The notes below the pieces were generated by a model. The model had not been told where the DNA came from. It made no database searches and saw only the letters and a list, made by a program, of their open reading frames with translations. From Darksidea phi (taxonomy: Eukaryota; Ascomycota; Dothideomycetes; Pleosporales; Lentitheciaceae), in assembly GCA_030770425.1 (NCBI GenBank), contig JASJFT010000017.1:124001-188000 (forward strand): a stretch of 64,000 bases of DNA. Reading direction: 5' to 3'. This document shows positions 42,161-54,532 of this stretch, in pieces. The position numbers were made by a program, and so were the translations under genes. Position 1 is the first letter of the stretch; every line of letters starts with the position of its first letter.

Positions 42161-43636
42161 TCATACATGCGCCCACCCGTTGTCGCGGAGGACCTGCATT
42201 TCGTTGATAAGGCAGAGCACACCTTTCTCCTCATTTATCGTGTCTTCGTTTCTCCATCTCTGTATCCTTCGACGTACAACCCACTCTTTCCAAAAATCAG
42301 TCGTGGTCCATCGGAGTATTCGATTTTCCCATAGCCTCTGCAGCATTCGCAAGGACGACAGTGCCGCGCCGCTTGAGTGGACCGCATCGTACGCTTCCTT
42401 GCTATAGCCCACGAGTACGCTTGGATTCACGAAAATACCATGCTCAGAGAGTGGGCTATCAGTATGAATCAAACAGCATTCTGAGCCCTCAAGGTGATGT
42501 GCTGCTAACGTATCTGCGATACCACGGAATTGTAAAGGAGATGGTCCAGTAAAAAGATTGGCCGGCATCGCAACTATTGGGTCTTAGTCTGGGGACCGCT
42601 CTACAGCATCGAAGCTTACCTATTCCGTTCCAACAGCTCTTTACTGGGACTGGCCGATTCGACTTCATCGCCCGCCGCGACTCACGCGACCTGAAATAGG
42701 GCCACGTACGCGTCAGAGGTCCATGGCCTTCTGAGTCTCTCAAAGCAAAAGTGTCATAGACCCACGGCGGCTTGGAAAAGTCCATCGAGCAAGCTGCTCC
42801 GTATTGCCCTTCATTGGTGCTTAACAGCCGAAGAATATCGCCCGTCTAGTCCCAGAGGTGTTCAGCAAGCAAGTACTGCCTAAATGGAAAGGATGCGGTG
42901 ACTTACCGAAAACGCAACGTCGTTCAGGAAAAGCACCTTGTCAAAGAGTATTCCTTGTTCGGCAAGATGTTGGAGCGGCTTCAGACTCAAGTTACGGAGA
43001 TGTGCTAAATATGGTATACGTCGGAACTCCCTACGTCCTTGCGGAGTTATGATCCAACCTGTAGTTGAGTCTGCAGTCGATGCTGATAATTCATCCGAGT
43101 GTGTCCTCTCTGAGAGTGTAACATTGCGCTGTACACCGAGTCGGTCTAAACTCGCGTCAAGCTCCATCAGAGCAACCTTCGTGTTGTCCCAACTACCTAT
43201 TAGGATATCAGTACGTAGAATCTCATACTGTCTCGAACGCGTATTGCAAATGGACGCGCTAGATGACGTACTCACCGCTCTCGTACACACTAACAAAGAC
43301 GCTGTCAGGTCCCAAATGTTCGACCAAGGCTACTACAGCCTCATTCCATGCCGACCGAAGGATTGCCTCATTGTTCCAGTGTATACTTGCGATGAATATG
43401 CGTCCCAATCCCTCCGAAGCAATGTCGTACGTTTTCGGACGCTGTTTGACCTGCACAAGGAACACGTCTATGCTGTTCAATAGTACGGAGGTGATGATGA
43501 CGAAGACAAGATACCGGCGAGCGAAGACACGACGGAGACGCATGCGGACGTATCGTAGTCCTTGTGAGAACGGTGTGCGTAAATGCACCATGATCGAACT
43601 AAGACTTTCGAGCAAGGTCCCGAAAAGGCGGGCCAT
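42161..43636 (-). CDS. CAP59/CMT1-type glycosyltransferase (alpha-1,3-mannosyltransferase family)
   Basis: Four exons: 43636-43276, 43196-42907, 42845-42620 and 42573-42161; 429 residues. One N-terminal membrane anchor (YLVFVIITSVLLNSIDVFLV) suggests a Golgi type II protein. Then RIFIASIHWNNEAILRSAWN, SVYESGSWDNTKVALMELD, ILFDKVLFLNDVAF and the NEGQYGAACSMDFSKPPWVY block, which hold the D-containing sites of the cryptococcal CAP59/CMT1 mannosyltransferase family. CWNGI(V)AMPANLF and HTDSPLSEHGIFVNPSVLVGY follow. In Cryptococcus such enzymes act on capsule-related glycans; the role in an ascomycete is unknown. The start is the first ATG; a frame extending to 43666 uses no ATG. Confidence 0.85.
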
Positions 43637-46100
43637 TTGGTTACCCTCGAAGCTTGATAGGTACAAAGCTGTACCGATGAGCCGCTAATAGTAGGGCACG
43701 CGCGTTAATTGTCGTTAAAATGAGCTGGATGGGCCGAACTTCGGTGAAGGCTGTGGGTTAGTAAGTAAAACATAACGGAGTCCTGCCTGTGAAATATTTA
43801 TTGTGGGAGTTCATTTCGCCTACATTCCTTTGTCCCACCCGAGTCGGCGTTGTAGCGGCAGCGCGCTCCTTTTGTCAATTGAAGAGGACAGATGTGCGCA
43901 GCCTCAGTTACACAACAGGGAGCTGCCGCATTGTTGAAGCCAGGGGGACACAGACTCTATCGAGGCGCATAAGGTGCTCGATGTACAAGGTACCACAGGT
44001 AGCTAGTAGTTACTCGAGCTGATACTGGTGAATAATTGTACCTATTTTGTCAGCATAAAGCGACTTGCTGGAGCATATCGCACTTAAACCTTGTGGTCTT
44101 AGCATCTGTCCAGATCCTGGGCTCTGGGTACGGCACGGGTTCCTATTGGTGCTCGTAGGTTATCGATTCCCGAGTAATGGGTGCGTGGTAACATATCACG
44201 ATCGACCTGTATATGATTTCAATTGGGAACAAAGTCGATTATGCCTCACTTTCATCTTCTGACACCACTCTTTTCCTCAATATTAAGCTTTTCCCCTAAT
44301 GCACCTCTTTTGGCTACTGTCTCCTTTTTCTTCTTCGTGGTAATCCTATACAACTGGCTCTGCAACTCCTTACAATCGCTCCTTATCAACTCCTCCCCCT
44401 CCAACCCGGTCTTACGCTTCGCCGCTTCCGTCAATACCAATGCAGTACGAAGCTACGCCATCACCAATGCTGAACTATGTTATCGTTCGACTGTTGTATC
44501 ACGGATATCGCGCTAAGACTGGTATAGGGAGAACATGTAGCGTTGAAAGTAGTATATAAAAGCAGAGTGCCCAGATTTGCTTATTGCGCTCCATAAATAG
44601 TTTCTTGAGCAGCGCCCATGCCGGGGTTATACTTGGGCGGCCTAGACCACCACCCTCAAACGTTTGGAAAGGGGCGGAATGCCGTTCGATGAGCCGAAGA
44701 ACCGCGGTCGAAAAGACAATGTAGGATACGAACCAGGCACAAAGCTGCGCACCACGTCCGACAATGATGCCCCATGCTATGTCAATGCCTTCGACGTGAG
44801 CAAAGGTGAAGCGTCCAAAGACGTGCCCAGAACAAACAACGCCTCAGCTCCTACCACGGTGGAGCTTTGAGGTGTATCGAACCCCACGTCGCATTTTTGG
44901 ATTTGGCTGCGAAGGCATAGTAAAAGAGAGTACATTCCCCTTGCCTGTGTAACCTCCAGGCACGGAGAATGGGGTAATCTCGAAAAGCGAAAAGCGAGGT
45001 GCAAACCTGCGAACATCTGCTTTTTCGCCAAGTGCAACTTTTTGAAAGCTGGCAAAGCGCGATGTTGCCAAAAGCGCGAGGCTGAATGATTTGCGGATGA
45101 AGTCCCTAGCCTTATGAGTGCTGTAAATCCCTCTTCTTTTCGCCATCGTAAGCTCTCTGTTGGGTTTTACTGTAAGCTGTTGGTACGGCGGCAGCATTAC
45201 TCGTGAGCCAATCTGTGCCCCCGCCCCTCCCCACTTTTTTATTATTATTATTATTATGGCGGTTGTCGTATAAATGTTTCTGTGTGAGATTTATAGTGAT
45301 ACAAATATGGGATGAGATCCTGGAACAACTATAAAGAGAGGTGTAATTCGCCTCTAGGAAGCATCCATTAGGGACCAAAGTCGGACGTTGGACAACGTCA
45401 TAAATGGATTAACCCTGAAACAAGGAAAGGTAGACATTTGGGAGTAGTACTCTGAGCATTTCAAAGCACCTTCCTCACGCTTTTGCATTCTCAACAATGT
45501 ACCAGGTGGATCATTCGTGTCAGTACGCCTTGCAAGAGCACACTTGTTCTACGTCCTTGATGTTTTGCGCCCCATAAGTAGCTTTACATTTGTGACTAGA
45601 ACCAGTACTTGGTTAGGGTGATCCATCGGAAGCAAAACGAGGCAATAGGTTTATGCTCATAAGCAAGGTGAAGGTTAGGTACTATTGCGAGGACTTCTGA
45701 TGCGAGAGAAAATAATGCTATAGATACCGACTGGTCGAAGCTTACGGCGTTCCTGGACGACTTGCCTGTATTTTCAAAATGATGATTTGTATTGGCATCC
45801 TTCGCACCTCCGCCACTACAAAGCGACGATCTTCAACATTTTGTGGAAGTAAGGACCACAACGTCATGCTAGACGCAAGCGGACATGGATTGAGAGCTAA
45901 CGTATAAACGACATGGAGACTGGAACTGCCAGGTATAACTACTGGTACCCGGAAGGTGTTGAGCCTTTGTCGATGGCGTGGAGTGCGCAGGGCGGGAGCG
46001 GTCAGCCCAGGATAGTATCCTATGCATTGCAAACATAGGGTAGACGAGGACAATTAGTAGGTCCTTACTTCTATTGCATAACGTGGTATCATCTTCAAAC
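43637..46100. other. 2.5-kb intergenic region, no gene recognised
   Basis: Contains an (ATT)n microsatellite at about 45241-45257 and several unrelated short frames. TATATAA and TATATAAAAG-like boxes near 44553-44562 hint at a promoter, but no product could be assembled downstream. Confidence 0.4.
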
Positions 46101-49100
46101 CTACAATGCCCATTCCTCCTTGTTATCTGTCGCCGATATAAATGGCTCGTCGATGAGCTTGACAGCCATCTCACTGCAAAGTACACTGCCTTCATTAGTA
46201 ACGCTCTCGCACGCATCCACAAAGTCATCGCGTGGACTCACCAAGAAGAGCCAACGAGCGCATCCAATTCCCTAATAGCCTTTTCTCTCTTAGCTCCTAC
46301 ACTTGTTCCCTTGCTAACCTCCATCTGCAACTCGGCAATCCTCTTTCCACGCGCAATACCGGCGAGCTCTACCACTTTCTTAGCAAGACAATCGGAATGG
46401 AATGCGTGCTGGCAGGGGAACACGAAGAACTGTCTCGCTAGCAGTGGCAATCCACAGATATAACATCTTTCCCCAGGTTCTACGATAGCGTATCGTTGCT
46501 CCAAGGCCTTAATGTCTGTCTTAATATGTGCGGCTGTTTCCTCGCTGTTGTCCATTTCGTGCTTGAGCTCGTCAATTTTGCGAGAGTAGTCCTCTAGCGC
46601 GGTACATATCTCTTCTTTGAAGTCATCAATCACCACGAAATCAGGAAAGAAAGGAATCAAATCTTCAATTCGTAGCAAATCGACCCGACGGAGGAATTCG
46701 ATGGCGGTTTTGATACCCGAGGATTGCGATATGACTTTTTTTGCGATGGCTAACCAAAGTTTTTTGCGGAGCGCTGGCTCAGTGTTTGAGCGGTCAGCAA
46801 CGGTGCTGGCAAGATCGATGTTGTCGTATTTTAGGGCGAGATCGACGGCTTGGACATATTGGTGCATAGAGCTGTAGATGTGGACGCATGACTTTACTCG
46901 CTTGTGCTGGATACATAAACGCAAGGCAAAGTCAGCATCATAGTTTTGCTCATGTGCGAAAGATTGCCCTTCAAGATAAGCAAGCAAAGCCGACTCGTCA
47001 CTCGTAGGATGTGAAGCGTATATGGATATGAGAGTGTTGTGAATTGCAGCATCGGTAGATTGGTGTTGGTTGATCTCGAATAGAAAGTATCGGACAGCTT
47101 GATTCTGGCTCAACGGGGCTTTCGTGATGTTGTTGTAGTTCAGGAAGGCGGGTATAAGCTTCTGAGCATCCAGGTTTGTCTGTCGCATCATGATCTCGAC
47201 GAGGTCCACAGGTACATGTGCCATCAAAACGCTACTGTACTTGTAGAAGATCTCAGGATCGGTCTGCTTCTTTAGCACATCCAGAGTCTCCTGCCACCGT
47301 TCTCTCTGCACCCAGTAGGCGAGTACATAGTTGTAGTCGTTGACCACAGTAGCGAAGTACAGTAGTTCTTCCTCTCTCCCATGGCTACTGATGATCTCAT
47401 AGACCGTTTTGCGGTCGAGGTCAGACTTGTACTTCGTGACGAAATCCTGGTATTCCTTTCGGATGACCGAAAGCTGATCCTGGGTTTCGGCAGTGTTCAT
47501 GCTCTCCGAGAGCTCCGCTTTTGTGGTGATTGTGTCGTCCAACGTATTGAGCTTAGCCATATACAACTCTACAAGCCACGTGGCTACCATGACTCGTTGC
47601 ATGGTAAAGGATTTCTTGAGCGTTGAAAGCTTTGTGAAGAGATACTTTCGCAGAGCATCCTGCTCACCCCTGTCAATGAAAGTGAGAGCTACCTGCTCGA
47701 AGGGTTTTGTGCTTCGGCCGTACACGGCAGCGGCTTCCAAATGCTGGCCTTTACCGACCAGATAGTCCCCAGAAGCGGTTGCTACGGCATCTTTCTGGGA
47801 CGCGGTTTTAGCGTACTGGGATGCAGAATCGAATTGCTGAGCTTTCAGCATGATTTTCCAAACGTCTCTACTTTCGTCCGTGACGACGATTTCGAATATC
47901 TCTTGATTGGTAAATAGCCAATATGTGTTCTTCTTGATGTCTGCCACAAGACCGACTGCGCTCTGTCCAGGCTCTAGCACCACTTGGTCAAGCACAACAG
48001 TGTCGTCCAATCGGTTGATGGCCACTATCCTCCCCTCCACTAATTGTAAAATGTGCCATTGGCTGAGTATCATTGAACTGACTGGCTCTTGTGACCGCCT
48101 AGTACGCCCACTAGCAGTCTGTGATTGAGGGATCTGCGATCTGGGTAGCATCTTGGAGTCGCCCAAAACCTTGCTGCCTATTTCAGAAGTATCCGATGAC
48201 AGATAGAGTTTCCCGTGAAGCACACCTTGCGATGTCAGCCATCCGAAGGTCTTCTCGACACTCGTGTGGTCGAGGCTGTTTGCTTCTTGGGTCTCAGGCG
48301 ACACGGCAAGCAACGAAGGAGCGGTAGGGGCGACATTAGAAACCTCATGTACCGTAGCAGATTCGCTTTCGAACAACTTCGAGAAGATGGACCCGCTTCC
48401 CTCGTGGCTATTCCGCCCAACCTTCCCTGCAAAGTGTAGGAACGTAGACGGGGTCGCAACAATGACCCGTCGCAGGTCAGCCCTTCCAGGCACAATATCC
48501 GTCCACAGTCCCGTGACAGGTCCGTCGCTCGTTTTGTATACACTCTTGAGATAGCGCTCCTCTCGCCGATAGAACTCGGACGAAGGCTCAATGTACACTT
48601 CGTAGACGTTGCCATCCGACGCCCCAATCAAAATCTCCCTTGTCGAAGCTGTGGGCTGCGACGGATTCCATGCTATGCTCTCGACCGGTACACCTTTGAG
48701 TCGGGACAAGGCCTTGGGAGCTCGCGACTGGGTGTGAAGGTAGAAGTTCTCGGCGAGGGTCGTGGTTATGACGAGGTGTGAGGCGGAGGGGTCGAGGAAG
48801 AGGCGCTTGATGACGCCGATTTCTGACGGCCGCTTGGGGAGGTCAATGTCTTTGAATAGTAAGCTACGGAACGCTCCCAAAGCTGGCACTCAACCGCTAC
48901 ACACCGTCTATGTCTGCGGGACTGTCCAAATCTATCCGTAGAATGCGCCCAGTCGAAAGAGCAAGTACCAAGACATTGTTTGCGACTGCGGCGGCGACAA
49001 AGTCGGATGCGACAGAGAACTGCAGCGACACTCGTTCGATATTGAACATGGGAAGCGAGCCGTTGCTGTCCTGGAGGTTGCTCGTGCCGGGCGCCGCGTA

Positions 49101-49124
49101 CCCGGTCGACATGTCGTACGCCAT
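46101..49124 (-). CDS. VPS18: Vacuolar sorting protein Vps18 (HOPS/CORVET core, RING finger)
   Basis: Shared core subunit of the HOPS and CORVET tethering complexes at vacuole and endosome membranes. Exons 49124-48905, 48849-46242 and 46185-46101; 970 residues. Exon 1 joins DIDSPADID to DIDLPKRPSEIGVIKRLFLD, the start of the Pep3/Vps18 beta-propeller. Clathrin-heavy-chain-like alpha-solenoid repeats occupy the middle (for example YDADFALRLCIQHKRVKSCV). The C-terminal RING has CYICGLPLLARQFFVFPCQH and AFHSDCL, and its last Cys pair comes from exon 3 (SSCVLCSEMAVKLIDEPFI). Stopping at 46238, as the open frame suggests, would lose that pair. The last donor is GTGAGT and the acceptor GGCAG. Confidence 0.93.
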
Positions 49125-49568
49125 GATGGAGGTTGCGATGTGGACGACTACGCTCGAGCGTGTTCCATTATGCAGGTGCAGCTCCAGCCGCTTTCACACG
49201 ATTCTTTGAAGGCAAGGCGCACATGCGATAGGGTGATGCTCAGTTGCGGAGTAGCAGCGACGCCTGAGCTTCAAGCTCCAGTCGGAGATTGGGCGGAGAT
49301 GCTTCGGCTTTTTTAAGATAGGCTTTAGTTGACCCAACTGAACGCATTGGTGTCCTACAAATGATATCTTGTTGCGTGGATTTAGCACATTAACCTGAGC
49401 GTAAGTGGTAGCACTGGTTGCAATGTCACGAGCTTGTCAGCGAGGGGGGCAAATCATGTAATATGAGACAACAGGCGAGCTCGCCGTCCCTATGTTTTCC
49501 CCCATAAAACTACACAACAGCCTTTCTATTCGACCGTGTAATGCACTCCTGGTATCATTGCACTATTT
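49125..49568. other. Intergenic between VPS18 promoter and GARS 3' end
   Basis: About 440 bp. Presumed VPS18 promoter; no gene recognised. Confidence 0.45.
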
Positions 49569-50949
49569 CTACTTCTTCAGCGCCCGACCCGCAATATCCT
49601 TCCTATACTGCATGCCATCGAAATGAATACATTCCACTCCCTTATACGCCTTCGCCACCGCTTCCTCCAATGTCGCAGCGACGGCTGTAGACGCGATAAC
49701 GCGACCCCCAGATGTCTTGAGCGTGTTGTCGGAAAAGGAGGTGCCGGCGTGGAAGAGTACGACATCTACCTTTGTTAACACAATGCTTACTCCACCCGCA
49801 TGGACGATGCGAGGGGACGGAAGGGGTAGTAAAGGGAGATGGAAAGAGGTTACCTTCAGGCACTGAATCTAGTGTCATTGTGGTTCCTTTGGCGTAAGAA
49901 CCTGGGTATCCGCCAGCCGCTACTACTACAGTGGCAGCAGATTTATCTGACACTTTGACGTTGACGTTTTCTAGTCTTCCCTCCGCACAAGCAATCATAA
50001 CCTCCGCAAGATCGCTCTCCATCAGCGCCAACAAACTCTGCGTCTCAGGATCCCCAAACCGCACATTATACTCCAACACCTTCGCACCATTTTTCGTCAT
50101 CATGAGTCCCGTGAACAAAACGCCCTTAAACGCGAATCCATCCTTTCTCATTCCGTCAATAGTCGGCTGTAGTATATCCTTGTGTACTTTCTCGATAACG
50201 TCCGGCGGTGCAATGCGAGTAGGCGCATATGTACCCATGCCACCGGTATTCGGTCCCGTGTCGCCATCGCCTATTCGCTTGTGGTCTTGTGCTGGAGGAA
50301 GACTCTGGATGGTAGTTCCATCGCTGAATGACAATATGGACAACTCATTGCCCTCCAAGAACTCCTCAACAACAACCTCATTCCCTGCAGCCCCAAATTC
50401 CTTATCCAGCATGATCCCCTTCAGCGCGTTTTTTGCTTCCTCTTTTGTTTGTGGTATGATAACACCCTTGCCTGCCGCCAGGCCAGACGCTTTGATAACC
50501 ACGTCGTGCGATATTGAGTCGAGATAACGCTTCGCTTGGTCGTAGTCTGAGAAGTTCTCGTACGCCGCGGTGGGAATGCTATGTCTCCTCATGAAATCCT
50601 TCGAAAAGGTTTTACTGCCCTCCATTCGTGCTGCTGCTTCACTGGGTCCAAAACAGCGAATGCTATCTCCGCCATTCTTCTGGAAGTAATCCACGATCCC
50701 CGCCACAAGCGGTGCTTCCGGTCCCGGTACCACCAAGTTCACCCTCTTCTCTTCCGCAAACTTGACAAGTGCTGCGAAGTCGTCTTGTTTGATATTGTCG
50801 ATATTTGTGACCTTGTCGAGGTTGGCCGTGCCGCCGTTACCGGGGACGACGTAGATATGTTCGATGAGGGGCGACTGGAGCAGTTTCCAAGCAATGGCGT
50901 GTTCGCGGCCGCCATTGCCGACAAGGATGACGCGGATGTTTGATGCCAT
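49569..50949 (-). CDS. Phosphoribosylamine--glycine ligase (GAR synthetase), monofunctional
   Basis: Second step of de novo purine synthesis: ATP-dependent ligation of glycine to phosphoribosylamine. Exons 50949-49854 and 49765-49569; 430 residues. Start MASNIRVILVGNGGREHAIAW carries the GNGGREHA signature. VVPGPEAPLVAGIVDYF, the ATP-grasp core (VIKASGLAAGKGVIIP), the family signature RFGDPETQ and the C-terminal FHAGTSF...SGGRVIASTAV...YRKDIAGRALKK are all present. The protein ends right after the GARS domain. Yeast Ade5,7 and the fungal enzymes I know of carry a fused AIR synthetase domain, which is absent here. It could be an additional single-domain paralogue. The splice acceptor at 49765 is needed for the PEDVVLFHAG junction. 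Confidence 0.9.
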
Positions 50950-51190
50950 TTTGAGGTGTAGGCGGGCAGTTGGGTCTGATGGGCCTGTTGAGAATTTTTG
51001 GTAGGGCTGAGGTGCCCCACTGTGGGGTACAAGGGTCCGCCAAGAATGAGGTCATGGGATTGGATGTTCGACAGAGTTTCACCAAGATACGGAAAAAAGC
51101 GTGGATGTGAGATAGTGTGAACTTACAGAAGAACGGGTATCTTTCATTACCGTCTATTCAAGCATGCCTTATCCGGATGTGATCTACCCT
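50950..51190. promoter_or_regulatory. GARS promoter and 3' flank of 5-phosphatase gene
   Basis: 241 bp between the stop of the upstream minus gene (51191) and the GARS start. No distinct element recognised. Confidence 0.35.
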
Positions 51191-54100
51191 CTAACCGAGT
51201 CCCTCCTCCCCACTAAGAAACAGCTCGACGAGCCTCGTCATCCTCTCTTTGGTCAGTACCTTGTCCTTATCCTTAATCCTGTCGAGGTTCGGAGCCCGAA
51301 TCATCACCTCAGCTAACACCGCTGCATAGTTCCGTTGGACTAGCTGTCGGATAGCCACCTCAGGCACTTTGCTCAACGTTTTTCTTCGTACGGAGGCCTT
51401 TGGTGACGCAGGTAAGTCGACGCTCGAGCGTGGTGTTGCAGGGTTAGGCTTTGAAGCTTGAGTGATTTGGTTTGCTACATTCTGCAGCATGGAAACAATG
51501 AGAAGGAAGGATGCGTTGTGGTTTGGGGCGCTCGACATAATCTCAATGGCCCACATCTTTTCGTCATCCGCCGCAAGTTGCTGCTTTGCCTTTTCTCGCG
51601 TTGCGAAGCCTTCCTCAAGTTTCTCCCACAGGCTCCCCGTGATGATGCCATCTTGCAGGCTCCGCAGAAATACGAGAAAGACATCGGTAAGAACCTCTAG
51701 TCTTTGTTTTGGAGGTGTACCGGCGGGGAATGCTTGGTCAAACGGGGTGTCGCAATCAAGAGCTTCGTATACGTCCGCTGCCGCTTCTTTAATGGCCCCG
51801 CCGTTGACGAAAGGCCATGCCGCGTTATGTTGCCAAGGGGCCTTCTCTTTATCTCCGTCGTGGCCCGTCATATCCCAATCCGCGAGCGTACGTTCGGCGA
51901 GGTCTTCTATGGCCTCCGTCAGCCGAAATATTTCGCGCGGTACCGAGAATCTCACCCCTTCGCCGCTGACTGGCTCCTGGTGCTGAAGCTTGCGAATGCC
52001 GCCTTCTGGAATCCTAACGAGTTTGTCAATGGTTCGAGAGAGCGAAGACTGCTGCCAATGCGCGCGAATGGGTAAGAAGTGATCGCGACCCCCCTGCACT
52101 CGAAGAACGAGTATCTCGTCCAAAGATGACGTGCCTTCATTGAGTCGTTGAACCAACTGTAGGCTGTCGATTTTAAGTTTGAGCTCTGCGCTGAGTACAT
52201 CCGCAGGTTCTAGGGTGAATTGTTGATGTAGATTGTCTGTAGATGTTTTTGGGAACGCGTCCGGTTCCCGGTCGAATGAAACGCTCAACCAGGGTGGGAA
52301 AGGTCCTTCAGCTTGATTTCTATCGATTGCCCGGTTCGTGAAGCCAAAGCTCGCACGTACCCTACCCGTGTTTGCGATGGTGATACTGCGCCGCTTCGAC
52401 TTTGCAAACTGAACATCCCCAAAATCGACACCATCGTAGCTACTGTCGGTGGTATTCGAATTTTCCGGCGACGAGGTACCGGTGGAGCGATCAACCACAA
52501 GTGTAACGGAAGGTCTTCCTTCATTCTCTTGGCGGTCGAGCTCCCTGGCCACTTCTTGATGTATGGCAGTTTTCAGTTCAGCAATGACAGCATCATATTT
52601 GAGAGCGAAGACAGCCTCCAGTGGCTTGTGATCCGAAGACAGTACCCGCATATGAGTCGTATAGTATTCTAGAAGGATCTCATCAGCAAAGCCTTCCTTG
52701 GTGACCACGGTTTCAGGCTCCGGGTCTTCGCATTCATCGTATGCATCGTAAGTATCGTTGTCGCCATCAGTCTCTGGGTTGTAATCGAACAGCACGTCTT
52801 CGTCGTCGCCGGCATGGTCCAGTCCCTTGGCTTTCATCTCTTCGTCCCTCTCCCTAGCTGCCTCCTGGTCCTTGTATTTGGCGTCGTATCGCTGCTTGTC
52901 CGCTCTTGTCCGATATAGTACTCGATCGCACCAACCGGGACAACGGCGCTTTTCGCTAGAATCAAAGACGCCGACTTTACCCACATCATATTTGTATGAT
53001 GGAAGAAAGCGTATTGGACCCTCCTTCCAGCCATCATGGAATGCTTTACCAGCCTTTTGCTGTTGAATGAGTTCATCGTGCGGAAGAAGCGAATGAATTG
53101 TGGTTTGAAGTGAAGCTGGGTCTAGTTCTTGTGGTACTAAGGTAGCATCTTCCGATGCACTATTGTTAGATTGGCCTGAAGATGTGGATGGATACGCGGA
53201 GTCGGCGGTTGAGGCGTCGTAGTTAGGATCTTCGGCAGTATCCGGATCGAGGCATTTCGTGTGTATTGTGAGAAGACGCCTCACGTCGTCTCCTGGCATA
53301 CCTTCAAGACGGTAGTTGAGATCGCCAAACCAAAAAGCAAAGTCCTCTTCTCCTATGCTCTCTCCCTGACCTTGAGTCAAGCCCATCGCATCCGCAATAG
53401 GGCTGAAGCGGGTCCGGCTCGCGATCTGGCCGGCATCCCAATTGCGCCTTTCCAACGCAGCTTTGTCGGCACCGGCAGCCAAGTGCGAGTTGATGAAGAC
53501 GAGCCTTGTCGTCTCACCCAGCACAATGCGCGCCGTCACAGCGCCCTTGTTGCCCATGTACCCCATCAAGCCCGTCCCCACACTGGTAGTGCTAACTGCT
53601 TTGACATGCGGGTGTACATTCGGAGAGACATAGACGAGTAATAGCAGGCCGATCAATTGCTGCTCGGCTACAAGCTGGTAACCTTTGGGCAATGCTGCTT
53701 CCACTGCAGCCTTCCACTTGTTGGCAACAGACGGGTCGGTGTACGGTCGCAGCGCTTCAGTGGCGGAACTGACATCAACAACCTCCTGTAGTCCCAGCAC
53801 ATATATGCCCACTTCATCGCCGGCGGGTGTCGCCCCCTTGTCGTGATACGGCACCGTGGGCGCTACTGACGTTCGTCTAGCCTCTTGTGCTGAGATGCTC
53901 TCTCTGCCATCGTCCGCCTTCACATCCGCATCTGTGATACCTAGTCCGGCAAGAGAAGCTTCGATGCCTTTCCCACCCACGAGCCAAGCTCCCACGTCTT
54001 GCTCGGTGCCTTTCTGCGCGGCGACATTCCAGGATCCTACTTTAATGCGCACGTCTCGCGGCCGTGTAAATTCAGCTCTACGTTCATACAAAATCTGTGA

Positions 54101-54205
54101 CAGAGTTTGGTGCGAAGAGATGGCCGTCTGGCTGATGTTTGCTTCCGGGAAGGCGCCTGGGATGTTTGCCTCGAGTCGCTCCGTGGAGCCCGCGTCCGAG
54201 GGCAT
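51191..54205 (-). CDS. OCRL/INPP5B-like inositol polyphosphate 5-phosphatase (5-phosphatase, ASH, RhoGAP-like)
   Basis: Single-exon gene, 1004 residues. The catalytic 5-phosphatase domain (about 50-540) has KVGSWNVAAQ (55-64), GLQEVVDV, MGNKGAV (217-223), FINSHLAAG, the signature FWFGDLNYRLEG (291-302), PGWCDRVLYR (423-432) and SDHKPLEAVF (524-533). An ASH-like beta domain (about 595-720) and a RhoGAP-like helical domain (about 745-1004) follow, the order seen in OCRL and INPP5B. Family role: removes the 5-phosphate from PI(4,5)P2 at Golgi and endosome membranes. No arginine finger of an active RhoGAP is obvious, as in OCRL. Acidic insertions (about 470-500) interrupt the catalytic domain. 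Head-to-head with DCP1. Confidence 0.9.
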   Translation of the reverse strand: MPSDAGSTERLEANIPGAFPEANISQTAISSHQTLSQILYERRAEFTRPRDVRIKVGSWNVAAQKGTEQDVGAWLVGGKGIEASLAGLGITDADVKADDGRESISAQEARRTSVAPTVPYHDKGATPAGDEVGIYVLGLQEVVDVSSATEALRPYTDPSVANKWKAAVEAALPKGYQLVAEQQLIGLLLLVYVSPNVHPHVKAVSTTSVGTGLMGYMGNKGAVTARIVLGETTRLVFINSHLAAGADKAALERRNWDAGQIASRTRFSPIADAMGLTQGQGESIGEEDFAFWFGDLNYRLEGMPGDDVRRLLTIHTKCLDPDTAEDPNYDASTADSAYPSTSSGQSNNSASEDATLVPQELDPASLQTTIHSLLPHDELIQQQKAGKAFHDGWKEGPIRFLPSYKYDVGKVGVFDSSEKRRCPGWCDRVLYRTRADKQRYDAKYKDQEAARERDEEMKAKGLDHAGDDEDVLFDYNPETDGDNDTYDAYDECEDPEPETVVTKEGFADEILLEYYTTHMRVLSSDHKPLEAVFALKYDAVIAELKTAIHQEVARELDRQENEGRPSVTLVVDRSTGTSSPENSNTTDSSYDGVDFGDVQFAKSKRRSITIANTGRVRASFGFTNRAIDRNQAEGPFPPWLSVSFDREPDAFPKTSTDNLHQQFTLEPADVLSAELKLKIDSLQLVQRLNEGTSSLDEILVLRVQGGRDHFLPIRAHWQQSSLSRTIDKLVRIPEGGIRKLQHQEPVSGEGVRFSVPREIFRLTEAIEDLAERTLADWDMTGHDGDKEKAPWQHNAAWPFVNGGAIKEAAADVYEALDCDTPFDQAFPAGTPPKQRLEVLTDVFLVFLRSLQDGIITGSLWEKLEEGFATREKAKQQLAADDEKMWAIEIMSSAPNHNASFLLIVSMLQNVANQITQASKPNPATPRSSVDLPASPKASVRRKTLSKVPEVAIRQLVQRNYAAVLAEVMIRAPNLDRIKDKDKVLTKERMTRLVELFLSGEEGLG

Positions 54206-54532
54206 GACGGGAGAGGGGCAATGGTGTTTTGCTAGAATGTGTTTGAGAAAGCGACTGTCATGCCATCGCGCTGAAGGACGAGGGGCGTGAGCTGGATATA
54301 ACCAGTCATCATTCTGGCTATGTTAACGCGCTCCATGACGTGCAAATGCCGGCCAGGCCTTGAATGACGAGCGGTGGCGGTGCGTATCACGTGAAGGCGT
54401 GGCTCAAGCTCGGGATCGATAACCTGGAGCTCCCAAGCTCTTTGCACCAAGCCTTGCCGCACCACCGACCCAGCGTCGTGATCGAATTCCACACAGTCAG
54501 TCCACTGTACCTTCAGCAAGTCTTTCGCCAGG
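54206..54532. promoter_or_regulatory. Divergent promoter, 5-phosphatase/DCP1
   Basis: 327 bp between divergent start codons; no distinct motif recognised. Confidence 0.45.

Noticed and set aside
44061..44260. Possible tRNA-like T-arm (GGTTATCGATTCCCGAG)
   Set aside because: No matching acceptor or anticodon stem could be found around it.
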